The position numbers were made by a program, and so were the translations under genes. This document shows, one piece after another, positions 6,780-14,080 of a stretch of DNA of 21,172 nucleotides; position 1 is the first letter of the stretch; each line of letters starts with the position of its first letter. The DNA comes from Flavobacterium psychrophilum (GTDB lineage Bacteria > Bacteroidota > Bacteroidia > Flavobacteriales > Flavobacteriaceae): positions 1-21,172 of the forward strand of contig CAMDSN010000005.1 of the NCBI GenBank assembly GCA_945907225.1. The letters run 5' to 3'. The notes under the pieces were generated by a model that ran no database searches, was not told the DNA's origin, and worked only from the letters and a program-made list of their open reading frames with translations.

Positions 6780-7724
6780 TTATATCTTTTTTTGCAACGG
6801 ACTAATAATTTGAACGTTTTGGAATACAATTGCTCCTTTAATGACTCCTGAAATGCAATTTCTAAGCGCGTCAATGATATGAATTTTTAATTCGTTTTTT
6901 GGAAATATTAAACTTACTTCTCTGGCAGGTTTTGGTTCTTTAAAATGGCGAAGTTTTAATTTCTCATTTTCTTTCAAGTCAAGAGTATGTAAGTAGGGTA
7001 AAAGTGTAGTTCCTAATCCTTCATTAGCTAATTTAATAAGCGTTTCAAAACTTCCACTTTCTATTTGAAAATGTGCTTTGTCATTAGAAGCTTCATACTT
7101 ACATAAATTAAGTATCCCATCCCTAAAACAATGACCATCTTGAAGTAATAATATTTCATCAATATTTAAATCTTCTATTTCGATTTCTTTTTTCTTGAAA
7201 TTTGTATGGTCTTCATGGACATAAGCCACAAAAGGTTCAAAATACAGAACAATTTCTTTTATTTTTTCTTCTTCCAATGGCGTTGCTGCAATAGCAGCAT
7301 CTAAATGGCCATTTTTTAGTTTCAAAATAATTTCATCGGTATTTAATTCTTCAATGATTAATTTTACTTTGGGATATTTCTTTATAAAATTGTTCAAAAA
7401 CATCGGAAGTAGTGTAGGCATGATTGTAGGTATAATTCCTAATCGAAATTCACCTCCTATAAATCCTTTTTGTTGATCAACAATATCTTGTATTCTATCT
7501 GCCTCATTAACAATATTTTTAGATTGATTAACAATCTTCTGCCCAATTTCTGTAAGTTGAATCGGTTTTTTTGTTCGGTCAAAAATTTTAATTTCCAATT
7601 CTTCTTCAATTTTTTGAATTTGCATACTCAAGGTTGGTTGAGTAACAAAACACTTTTCTGCAGCTAGCGTAAAATTTTTATATTCGGCTACAGCTAATAC
7701 ATATTTAAGTTGAGTGATAGTCAT
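6780..7724 (-). CDS. oxyR: Hydrogen peroxide sensor and transcriptional regulator OxyR (LysR family)
   Basis: 314 residues. The N-terminal winged helix-turn-helix is MTITQLKYVLAVAEYKNF with LAAEKCFVTQPTLSMQIQ. The sensor domain contains LLLQDGHCFRDGILNLCKYE, in which C199 and C208 fall at the same numbers and spacing as the redox pair of E. coli OxyR. The disulfide formed on peroxide exposure switches OxyR to an activator of catalase, peroxiredoxin and iron-storage genes, none of which is in this window. It is divergent from a 95-residue protein gene, and a perfect 29-bp palindrome lies between them. It ends 4 nt from the convergent 66-residue gene. Confidence that this is OxyR and not another LysR protein is high because of the two cysteines. 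Confidence 0.94.
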   Translation of the reverse strand: MTITQLKYVLAVAEYKNFTLAAEKCFVTQPTLSMQIQKIEEELEIKIFDRTKKPIQLTEIGQKIVNQSKNIVNEADRIQDIVDQQKGFIGGEFRLGIIPTIMPTLLPMFLNNFIKKYPKVKLIIEELNTDEIILKLKNGHLDAAIAATPLEEEKIKEIVLYFEPFVAYVHEDHTNFKKKEIEIEDLNIDEILLLQDGHCFRDGILNLCKYEASNDKAHFQIESGSFETLIKLANEGLGTTLLPYLHTLDLKENEKLKLRHFKEPKPAREVSLIFPKNELKIHIIDALRNCISGVIKGAIVFQNVQIISPLQKKI

Positions 7725-7757
7725 GGTATAGTGAAATTTTATGTAAATATAAAAACT

Positions 7758-7786
7758 ATAAGTTTAACTTATTAAGTTAAACTTAT
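7758..7786. promoter_or_regulatory. oxyR: Perfect 29-bp palindrome, probable OxyR operator
   Basis: ATAAGTTTAACTTA, one central T at 7772, then its exact reverse complement TAAGTTAAACTTAT. It is placed 34-62 nt upstream of the oxyR start and upstream of the divergent gene, where LysR-type regulators usually bind. It does not match the E. coli ATAG-N7-CTAT spacing, so assignment to OxyR is by position only. Confidence 0.5.
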
Positions 7787-7829
7787 GTAAAATTTTATTT
7801 AGTTTATAATCAAAATTGATTGTATTGAT

Positions 7830-7837
7830 TATTTTTG
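7830..7837 (+). promoter_or_regulatory. -7 promoter box directly before the 95-residue gene
   Basis: TATTTTTG fits TAnnTTTG. Only four bases separate it from the ATG at 7842, so transcription would begin at or next to the start codon, implying a leaderless message unless a downstream start is used. Confidence 0.45.
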
Positions 7838-7841
7838 CGCG

Positions 7842-8129
7842 ATGAATTTATGGACAAGATTTTTTTTTATTGTATTAGTTTTTTTTATTTCAATGCCAAC
7901 TCTCATTACATTGATTGAAAAAAAACCATCTACTTTTGTGTTTTTTGATATGGATAGCGAAGAAATTCATGATCAATTTGATGATTTTCAAGCTGATGTA
8001 AAAATTTATTTGGATTTTCCGTTTTCTATTTCAAACTTTAATACTAATGCAAAAATAATTTCTCCAAATTTGTTTTTTTACATCAAATTAAGTGAAAAAG
8101 TTTTTTCACCACCACCCGAATTTAGTTAA
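7842..8129 (+). CDS. Small exported or membrane-anchored protein of unknown function
   Basis: 95 residues. Residues about 6-24 (RFFFIVLVFFISMPTLITL) form a hydrophobic N-terminal helix, either signal peptide or anchor, without a clear cleavage site or lipobox. The rest is acidic in the middle (DMDSEEIHDQFDDFQAD), then aromatic-rich, and ends in the proline-rich FSPPPEFS. It is divergent from oxyR and 52 nt upstream of the SulP transporter gene on the same strand. It could therefore be part of the bicarbonate unit, although a small hairpin lies between. The family is not recognised. A second ATG at codon 18 would lose half of the hydrophobic helix and is less likely. Confidence 0.65.
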   Translation: MNLWTRFFFIVLVFFISMPTLITLIEKKPSTFVFFDMDSEEIHDQFDDFQADVKIYLDFPFSISNFNTNAKIISPNLFFYIKLSEKVFSPPPEFS

Positions 8130-8144
8130 TAAATTGAATAATGC

Positions 8145-8160
8145 ACTGTTTCAGAACAGT
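8145..8160 (+). promoter_or_regulatory. Small hairpin or dyad in front of the SulP gene
   Basis: ACTGTT, loop TCAG, AACAGT: a perfect 6-bp inverted repeat ending 21 nt before the SulP start. No T run follows it, so it is not a standard terminator. It may be an operator or an mRNA structure. Confidence 0.3.
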
Positions 8161-8181
8161 AAAATTTAAAAACTAAATAGT

Positions 8182-9819
8182 ATGACAAAAAAAATAAATC
8201 TTTTTTCAAATTTTAAATCTGATTTTGCCTCAGGTTTAGTAGTATTCTTAGTTGCGCTTCCCTTATGTTTGGGAATTGCATTGGCCTCGGGAGCGCCATT
8301 ATTTGCAGGTATTATTTCGGGTATTGTTGGCGGAATCGTAGTTGGCTATTTAAGTCAGTCTCATCTCAGTGTTTCTGGACCTGCTGCAGGTTTAACTGCT
8401 ATTGTTTTGACAGCCATTACTGATTTGGGTTCTTTTGATACTTTTTTACTTGCTGTTCTTATTGCTGGTGGCATCCAGCTCATTCTCGGGTTTGTTAAAG
8501 CAGGAAGTATATCCAATTATTTTCCAACCAATGTGATTGAGGGAATGTTGGCCGGTATTGGCGTTATAATTTTTTTGAAACAAGTTCCTCATGCCTTTGG
8601 ATATGATCCAGATTATGAAGGCGACTTTAGTTTTTTTCAACCCGATGGTGAAAATACATTTTCTGAAATCTTTTCATTAGTGAATCACATTCAACCGGGC
8701 TCAATAATTATTACATTGGTCTCTTTGGCAATCCTTATTCTTTGGACAAAAATTAGTTTTTTAAAACAGCTAAAACTTGTTCCGGCAGCATTAGTCGCGG
8801 TTATAGTTGGTATTTTTTTAAATGAATTTTTTATAATAACTGGGAGCACTTTTTCTTTGAATAATGAGCATTTAGTTAATTTGCCTGTTCCAAATTCACT
8901 TCAAGAGTTCAAAGCAATTTTTGTTTCACCCAATTTTGCTGAAATTAGCAACAGTAAAGTTTGGATTGTAGGAATTACCATCGCTGTAGTTGCTTCTATA
9001 GAAACACTTTTATGTATTGAAGCTTCCGATAGAATTGATGCCCAAAAAAGATACACCGACACGAATGTTGAATTAAAAGCCCAAGGAATAGGCAACATAA
9101 TTAGCGCATTACTTGGTGGACTTCCCATGACTTCTGTTGTGGTTAGAACTTCAGCAAACAATAATGCAGGGGCAAAATCTAAAATGTCGACAATTATTCA
9201 TGGTTTACTGTTAACGGTAAGTGTTTTAGCAATTCCGTTACTTTTAAATAAAATCCCATTAGCTACTTTAGCAGCAATACTGTTGTTAATTGGATATAAA
9301 TTGGCTAATCCTAAAATAATTCAACATTTTTGGAAAAAAGGCAAATATCAATTTATCCCTTTTATTGCCACATTTGTTGGGGTTATTTTTAGTGACTTAT
9401 TGAAAGGGGTAGCTTTGGGAATAATCATTAGTATTATTTTTGTTTTGAAAGGCAATTTAAAGCGCGCTTACAATTTTAGAAAAGAAGAATATCACAATGG
9501 AGATATTATTCATATAGAACTAGCACAAGAGGTGTCTTTTTTGAATAAAGCCGCAATAAAAATAACTTTAAATGAAATTCCGGAGAATTCTAAAGTAGTT
9601 ATAAATGCTTCTGATACGGTTTATATTGCACATGATGTTTTAGATTTGATAAAGGAATTTAAGAAAATAAAGTCAAAAGAACAGAATATTAAAGTAAAAT
9701 TGATAGGGTTTAAAGATGCCTATGAACTAACTGATAATACTGATTTTAAAAAAGCTGTTACCTTTGAACCTAGGTATAATGTCTTAAAGCGGAAAATGGA
9801 AATAGTAGATAATAAATAA
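8182..9819 (+). CDS. SulP family anion transporter, probable bicarbonate importer
   Basis: 545 residues, an inner-membrane permease. The N-terminus (FKSDFASGLVVFLVALPLCL) and SVSGPAAGLTAIV at about residues 63-75 are the SulP signature. About a dozen hydrophobic helices run to roughly residue 425, including ASIETLLCIEASDRID and GGLPMTSVVVRTSANNNAG, the conserved SulP core. The C-terminal 110 residues (from about NGDIIHIELAQEVSF) form a STAS-like cytoplasmic domain. SulP proteins carry sulfate, bicarbonate or dicarboxylates. Here the beta-carbonic anhydrase gene follows after 16 nt, the usual sign of a BicA-like bicarbonate or CO2-supply role. No sulfate-assimilation gene is nearby. The substrate is inferred from that neighbour. 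Confidence 0.92.
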   Translation: MTKKINLFSNFKSDFASGLVVFLVALPLCLGIALASGAPLFAGIISGIVGGIVVGYLSQSHLSVSGPAAGLTAIVLTAITDLGSFDTFLLAVLIAGGIQLILGFVKAGSISNYFPTNVIEGMLAGIGVIIFLKQVPHAFGYDPDYEGDFSFFQPDGENTFSEIFSLVNHIQPGSIIITLVSLAILILWTKISFLKQLKLVPAALVAVIVGIFLNEFFIITGSTFSLNNEHLVNLPVPNSLQEFKAIFVSPNFAEISNSKVWIVGITIAVVASIETLLCIEASDRIDAQKRYTDTNVELKAQGIGNIISALLGGLPMTSVVVRTSANNNAGAKSKMSTIIHGLLLTVSVLAIPLLLNKIPLATLAAILLLIGYKLANPKIIQHFWKKGKYQFIPFIATFVGVIFSDLLKGVALGIIISIIFVLKGNLKRAYNFRKEEYHNGDIIHIELAQEVSFLNKAAIKITLNEIPENSKVVINASDTVYIAHDVLDLIKEFKKIKSKEQNIKVKLIGFKDAYELTDNTDFKKAVTFEPRYNVLKRKMEIVDNK

Positions 9820-9835
9820 TATAAAATTTTAAGAA

Positions 9836-10480
9836 ATGAGTAGTGATTTTTATAAAAAAATAATAGAAAATAATAAGAAGTGGGTCGAAGATCAACTGGT
9901 TAATGACAAAGAGTATTTTAAGGATTTAGCTAAAGGGCAGCATCCCCCTTTACTTTGGATTGGCTGTTCAGACAGTAGAGTTCCAGCGAATGAAATTATT
10001 GGCGCTAAACCGGGTGAAGTATTTGTACATAGAAATATTGCAAATATGGTTGTTCATACAGATATGAATATGCTTAGTGTATTAGATTATGCAGTTAACG
10101 TGCTTAAAGTGAGTCACGTGATTGTGTGCGGTCATTATGGCTGTGGAGGTGTTAAAGCAGCTATGGGAAATCAATCTATTGGACTAATTGACAACTGGAT
10201 TCGTCACATAAAAGATGTTTACAGATTGCATGAAGAATATCTAAATTCAATAAAAGATGATGATGATCGGTTTAATAAATTTGTTGAGATAAATGTACAA
10301 GAACAGGTTTTCGATTTAGCTAAAACTTCTATTGTTCAAAACGCATGGCGAAACGGACAAAATCTAACATTACATGGCTGGGCCTATGGGTTGAATTCAG
10401 GTTATGTAACCGATTTGGACGTGAATATGAGTTCTAATAATGAGTTAGATGAGGTTTATCGCCTAAAATTTTCTGTTTAA
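9836..10480 (+). CDS. can: Beta-class carbonic anhydrase
   Basis: 214 residues, cytoplasmic zinc enzyme that interconverts CO2 and bicarbonate. All zinc and catalytic positions are visible: CSDSRVP (C44, D46, R48) and CGHYGCGG (H100, C103). GAKPGEVFVHRNIANMV and SVLDYAVNVL are typical of the class. Length matches bacterial beta-CAs. There is no signal peptide. It lies 16 nt downstream of the SulP gene, so the two are almost surely one transcript. The transporter would bring in bicarbonate and the enzyme would balance it with CO2 for carboxylases. Its stop codon overlaps the end of the decayed sbtA gene on the other strand. Confidence 0.95.
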   Translation: MSSDFYKKIIENNKKWVEDQLVNDKEYFKDLAKGQHPPLLWIGCSDSRVPANEIIGAKPGEVFVHRNIANMVVHTDMNMLSVLDYAVNVLKVSHVIVCGHYGCGGVKAAMGNQSIGLIDNWIRHIKDVYRLHEEYLNSIKDDDDRFNKFVEINVQEQVFDLAKTSIVQNAWRNGQNLTLHGWAYGLNSGYVTDLDVNMSSNNELDEVYRLKFSV

Positions 10481-10658
10481 TCACATATAATTATTGATAA
10501 ATAGATTGGCATACCCAAAGTAATATTAAAAGGAAATGTTATGGCAAATGCCATTAGTAAAACATTCCCGCATTTGCTTTGGGTATTACAATCTTCTTTA
10601 AACTTGGTATTGCAATATAAGAGGCGCTAGCTGCTAATATTGCGAGCATGAATCTGTT
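10477..10658 (-). pseudogene. sbtA: C-terminal remnant of an SbtA-type sodium/bicarbonate transporter
   Basis: Minus-strand translation gives MLAILAASASYIAIP then LKKIVIPKANAGMFY followed by a stop. A shift of reading frame continues as LMAFAITFPFNITLGMPIY, LSIIICD and a stop at 10477-10479. ASASYIA.P and the later TFPFNI..G.P.Y are recognised hallmarks of the last part of SbtA-family (DUF897) permeases. About 60 residues remain of an expected 300 or more, and one frameshift separates two pieces, so this is not functional. The remnant converges on the carbonic anhydrase gene, overlapping its stop. The upstream part of the gene is absent. See the adjoining LysR remnant. Confidence 0.78.
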
Positions 10659-10681
10659 TCAAAACTATTTCACGTGCAAAG

Positions 10682-10815
10682 GCTACTCTTCATTTTAAAA
10701 CATCGTGGAGTCAAATTTAGCTGAAGGGTAAAAGGTTAAGACCTGTTGCTACTGCTTTTCTAAAATATATTAAAGATGAAAAAGAGTATATTGTTGAGAT
10801 TTTTTTTGTGGATAA
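10682..10815 (+). pseudogene. C-terminal remnant of a LysR-type (CbbR/RbcR-like) regulator
   Basis: Plus-strand reading gives ATLHFKTSWSQI, an in-frame TAG, then LKGKRLRPVATAFLKYI and KDEKEYIVEI. The phrase 'W..I.LKGK.L.PVA.AFL.YI' is the typical end of CbbR-like LysR regulators. The TAG stands where the family has a residue just before LKGK. A run of eight T near 10800 probably hides another shift, after which a stop at 10813-10815 would fit the normal end. No DNA-binding domain remains. It runs divergently from the sbtA remnant, the arrangement expected of an sbtA regulator. Confidence 0.68.
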
Positions 10816-10819
10816 AAAA

Positions 10820-12016
10820 TTATTGATCTTCTTTATTTTCATTGAAGGCTGAGGGTAATAATTGAGGTATGAATTTTATCAAAATTGGCAATAATAAACT
10901 GCCTCCTGGCAACAAAAAAATAGACAATGAAGGCACAGTCTTACATATGTCAAGTAATTGATTTTTTACCTTTTTTTTCTCATCTTGATTCAATTCTTTA
11001 TGGGTAGATTTTGCTATTAATTGAACTAATTCTTTACTTTCTGAAAGTTCTTTAACCAAACGTTTTTTATTTCTACTTATCAACACAGCTACATTTTTAG
11101 TGGTGTGGTTGTAAAAAGTAGTCATCGAATTAGAGGTGTTCAAGTAGGGAATCTCATTTTTGTATTCGGTAATGTAATTACTTATAAAGCAATCACTTTC
11201 AATGATAAAATTTTCGGATATATCTAATTTTTGTGCCAGTTTTATAAGAAAATAATGCGCATCATTTTCAAGTTTTTCATCGCTCTTTAAACTAATGCTT
11301 GCTATATCAATTAGGTAGTATTTTTCTAAATTGTTTTTTAAATACCCCAAATCGATGTTCTCTACAGTTGTTGTATTATTTTTAGAAAATTTAGTATTTC
11401 TAAATGAAGACTCAAAAAGAGTGGTAATTAATTCATCATTTTCGGGTGTGCAAATTTTTGATTTAAGCGCTAAAGTCACAATCTCCATGACGCTTTGTTC
11501 AAGTTTATTAAAATATTCTTCAATTTGAACCCCTTTTTCTAAATATTTTTTGAATGCGAGTATGTCAATAAATAAGATGGCATTTGTAATAACATGTGAA
11601 AACTGTTTGCTAAAAAAATCGTCATTGGTTTGGACTCTTTCTTGAATTATTTTTTCAAGTTTACTTGATTTAGAATTGTTTGAAAGTAATTTTTCAAGGG
11701 GATTGTTAGATTTACTTGCGATAATATTATAAAAATCGATGACTTCAGATAAAAAATTATCAGGGCTAACATCTTGTTTGATTAAGCCATACATTCCAAA
11801 CAGGGTATTAAGCAATCCAATTTTGGAAATTTCTTCGGGTAGTTTATTGTTTAATGATATTGAAACAGGAACATTAAAACTGATAATATGGCCAAAAATA
11901 AAACCTGTGGCACGCGTTTTAGTATAAAAGTCAAGCTCATCTGAAGCTAAATTTACTTTTGTTATTTTTTGCTCGGCAAAAAATTTGTCTATCCAGCCAA
12001 ATGAAGAAGGGTCCAT
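10820..12016 (-). CDS. LETM1-related, biofilm-associated family protein
   Basis: 398 residues with no signal peptide. The body is helical and Leu/Ile/Asn/Lys-rich. The C-terminal stretch, about residues 340-390, is the recognisable part: KELNQDEKKKVKNQLLDICK, then TVPSLSIFLLPGGSLLLPIL and IKFIPQLLPSAF. That LLPGGS.LLP...K..P.LLPS pattern resembles the mitochondrial LETM1 core, and flavobacterial proteins of this kind are named LETM1-related biofilm-associated proteins. The hydrophobic C-terminal part may insert in a membrane. The biochemical role is unknown. The gene starts 3 nt after the stop of sodC, so the two are probably co-transcribed. Its end lies just beside the LysR remnant. Confidence 0.82.
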   Translation of the reverse strand: MDPSSFGWIDKFFAEQKITKVNLASDELDFYTKTRATGFIFGHIISFNVPVSISLNNKLPEEISKIGLLNTLFGMYGLIKQDVSPDNFLSEVIDFYNIIASKSNNPLEKLLSNNSKSSKLEKIIQERVQTNDDFFSKQFSHVITNAILFIDILAFKKYLEKGVQIEEYFNKLEQSVMEIVTLALKSKICTPENDELITTLFESSFRNTKFSKNNTTTVENIDLGYLKNNLEKYYLIDIASISLKSDEKLENDAHYFLIKLAQKLDISENFIIESDCFISNYITEYKNEIPYLNTSNSMTTFYNHTTKNVAVLISRNKKRLVKELSESKELVQLIAKSTHKELNQDEKKKVKNQLLDICKTVPSLSIFLLPGGSLLLPILIKFIPQLLPSAFNENKEDQ

Positions 12017-12019
12017 AAT

Positions 12020-12547
12020 TTATTTTATAATTGCGGAACATGCTACTCTAGCACCAGCATTACCTGTAGGTTGAGTAGTGAAGTCATCCAGATTTTCATG
12101 TACAATTAACCCTTTTCCAACAATGTTTTTTGTGTTATCGTCGCAACTAATGCACCATTCGTCAGTTTTAAAATGTATTTGACCTTCTCCTTTTGAATTA
12201 GCTGTAAAATTTCCTATGTCTCCTTTGTGATGTTCTGATGCTGTCCATTTATCATGTTTTTTGAAGGTTGGGTTCCAATGACCGCCTGCAGATGAAGCAT
12301 CTGTTGCAGAGCAGTCTGCTTTTTCATGAATATGAATTGCATGGATGCCTGGTTTTAAATTTTTCAATTTGGCTTCCATATAAACTACGCCTTTTTTTTC
12401 AGTAAAAATTGCAGTTCCAATGACTTGACTTCCGCTTTTGGATTCTAAATTAAGACTTACTTTTTTTGTTTCATGGCTACCAGTAGAGGTTTTACAACTA
12501 AAAATAAATAAAACAAATGCGATAATTCCAAAAAATATTTTTTTCAT
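12020..12547 (-). CDS. sodC: Cu/Zn superoxide dismutase lipoprotein
   Basis: 175 residues. The N-terminus ends in a lipobox-like IFSC (C18), so it is probably anchored in the envelope. It dismutates superoxide to peroxide and oxygen outside the cytoplasm. Metal ligands are visible: HIHE (H72, H74), GGHWNP (H90, the bridging position), HKGDIGNF (H107, D110) and IVHE (H150). The C79-C170 pair and GNAGARVAC with active-site R167 are intact. An extra CISC (C132 and C135) within a loop before IVGKGLIVHE is unusual for SodC. It is first of a pair with the LETM1-related gene. Confidence 0.94.
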   Translation of the reverse strand: MKKIFFGIIAFVLFIFSCKTSTGSHETKKVSLNLESKSGSQVIGTAIFTEKKGVVYMEAKLKNLKPGIHAIHIHEKADCSATDASSAGGHWNPTFKKHDKWTASEHHKGDIGNFTANSKGEGQIHFKTDEWCISCDDNTKNIVGKGLIVHENLDDFTTQPTGNAGARVACSAIIK

Positions 12548-12601
12548 GTTTGGTGTTTAAAAAGGTAAAGGTAAGTAATCTGTAAAAAAAACGTAATAGT
12601 T

Positions 12602-13126
12602 TTATTTTGACTTTTCACCTATAAAATAATCGTTTTGTGATTTAAATAATACATTAAATGTAGTCAAACTTCCATAAATCCTTGTTATGTATTGCTGTAA
12701 TTCAACTTTTTCTATTTCTTCCAATTGGCTTGCATTTATTTTTTGTTCCATAACTCGAAGTCGATCTCTGAGCATTATAATTTTATGAAAAAAAACATCA
12801 ATTGGTACATCTTTGTGAGCCAAGCCAGGTTGTCCTGGTTCTAGTTTAATGTTTCCTCCTTTCCATTTATCACCTATTGCGATGGGTTCACCTAATCCAT
12901 TCCATTTCTTTAATATGGAAAGTAAGCTCTGTTCTACATCATGAAGACTTATCGTGTCAACTTCATTTTCTGCTGCTTCTATAACTTCAAAATCGCAATC
13001 TAATGCTATTGTTTCTAATCCGTTTTCAATAAATGTAACCCAATATTCTTTTGATGATACGTTGGTTATTACTCCTTTTCCATATTCTGCGTGGGCTATT
13101 CTTGAGCCAATTCCTAATAGTTTCAT
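12602..13126 (-). CDS. Conserved hypothetical protein with N-terminal tudor/KOW-like segment
   Basis: 174 residues, cytoplasmic. The first 45 residues (GIGSRIAHAEYGKGVITNV...YWVTFIENG) have the G.R..H..YG.G.I...V pattern of small SH3/tudor-like domains found at the ends of some helicases. The rest is helical, with a central LEPGQPGLAHKDVPIDVFFH and a regular coiled-coil-like stretch RDRLRVMEQKINASQLEEIE. Such proteins are widespread single-copy hypotheticals in Bacteroidota. It is 54 nt upstream of sodC on the same strand, so it may share its transcript or not. Function not known. Nucleic-acid or protein binding is a guess from the N-terminal fold. Confidence 0.75.
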   Translation of the reverse strand: MKLLGIGSRIAHAEYGKGVITNVSSKEYWVTFIENGLETIALDCDFEVIEAAENEVDTISLHDVEQSLLSILKKWNGLGEPIAIGDKWKGGNIKLEPGQPGLAHKDVPIDVFFHKIIMLRDRLRVMEQKINASQLEEIEKVELQQYITRIYGSLTTFNVLFKSQNDYFIGEKSK

Positions 13127-13273
13127 GCGCTGTTAATTTTGACCACTAATGTAGTAATTTGTTTTAAACTGTAAAATCACAATAGTTGAATTACAAACTT
13201 TTAAGATTAGTAACTCTATTCTAATTTTAAAGATTCTATTTAATTAAATTAAGAACAAATCAATTAGTAATCA

Positions 13274-13305
13274 TTGTGTTTATTCTATCTGAATTCGTAT
13301 TTTTG
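13274..13305 (+). promoter_or_regulatory. yaaA: Promoter for yaaA
   Basis: TTG at 13274-13276, a 21-nt spacer and TATTTTTG at 13298-13305 match the Bacteroidota TTG-N17-23-TAnnTTTG arrangement. The ATG follows 16 nt later. Confidence 0.6.
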
Positions 13306-13321
13306 AGGCTTATTTTTTACT

Positions 13322-14080
13322 ATGAAAATAATAATATCACCCGCTAAGTCATTAAACTTTGAGAAGGCAATGCCTATTTCTACATTTACTACTCCGAGAT
13401 TTTTAAATGAGTCAATTACCATCCAGAAAACACTAAAAAAAGTTAATCCAAAGGGATTGTCTAAATTAATGGATATTTCAGACAAATTAGCGGATCTTAA
13501 TTGGCAACGCAACCAGGAATGGCAAACGCCTTTTTCATTAGATAATGCTCGACAATCCGTTTTTGCCTTTGATGGCGAAGTATATGCTGGGCTAGATTCT
13601 TACAGTTTGACTTCTGATAAGATAATGCTTCTTCAAGATAAATTGCTTATACTTTCAGGACTTTATGGTTTGTTAAGACCCTTAGATTTAATTCAGCCTT
13701 ACAGATTAGAAATGGGTACTTCTATCGCTATTGGGAAACATAAAAATCTGTATGAATTTTGGAAATCTCAATTAACAAATGAATTAAACGATGAGTTGGC
13801 TGAGGGGCAACTATTAATTAATTTAGCGAGTACTGAATATTCCTCAGTAATAAACTTCAAGAATTTAAAAGCTACTGTAATCACCCCTGAGTTTAAAGAT
13901 TATAAAGAAGGTAAATTAAAAACGATTAGTTTTTTTGCCAAAAAGGCGAGGGGCTTAATGGTTCGATTTATTATTGATGCTAATGTGAAACAAGTAGAAG
14001 ATTTGAAAAGGTTTGACTACGAGAATTATAAATTTGATGCTAATTTGAGTCAAGGAAATAAATTAGTTTTTACAAGATAG
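13322..14080 (+). CDS. yaaA: Peroxide stress protein YaaA (DUF328)
   Basis: 252 residues, full length. The family signatures are all present: MKIIISPAKSL at the N-terminus, LSGLYGLLRPLDLIQPYRLE in the middle, INLASTEYSSVI, and SFFAKKARGLMVRFII near the C-terminus. In E. coli YaaA belongs to the OxyR regulon and limits free intracellular iron and DNA damage under peroxide stress. The biochemical activity is not settled, though a DNA-binding fold is known. A good promoter precedes it and no other gene follows on the strand. An OxyR gene lies about 6 kb away, but nothing in this promoter can be named as an OxyR site. Confidence 0.94.
   Translation: MKIIISPAKSLNFEKAMPISTFTTPRFLNESITIQKTLKKVNPKGLSKLMDISDKLADLNWQRNQEWQTPFSLDNARQSVFAFDGEVYAGLDSYSLTSDKIMLLQDKLLILSGLYGLLRPLDLIQPYRLEMGTSIAIGKHKNLYEFWKSQLTNELNDELAEGQLLINLASTEYSSVINFKNLKATVITPEFKDYKEGKLKTISFFAKKARGLMVRFIIDANVKQVEDLKRFDYENYKFDANLSQGNKLVFTR

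Noticed and set aside
8901..9161. Open frame of 86 codons on the minus strand inside the SulP gene
   Set aside because: Shadow of a conserved membrane-protein coding sequence; hydrophobicity on the opposite strand is a by-product of the codons.
11331..11528. Open frame of 65 codons on the plus strand inside the LETM1-related gene
   Set aside because: It runs antisense to a well-supported gene, has no recognisable family and its composition mirrors the other strand.
13285..13512. Open frame of 75 codons on the minus strand at the start of yaaA
   Set aside because: It overlaps the conserved YaaA N-terminus and its promoter; no support as a gene.
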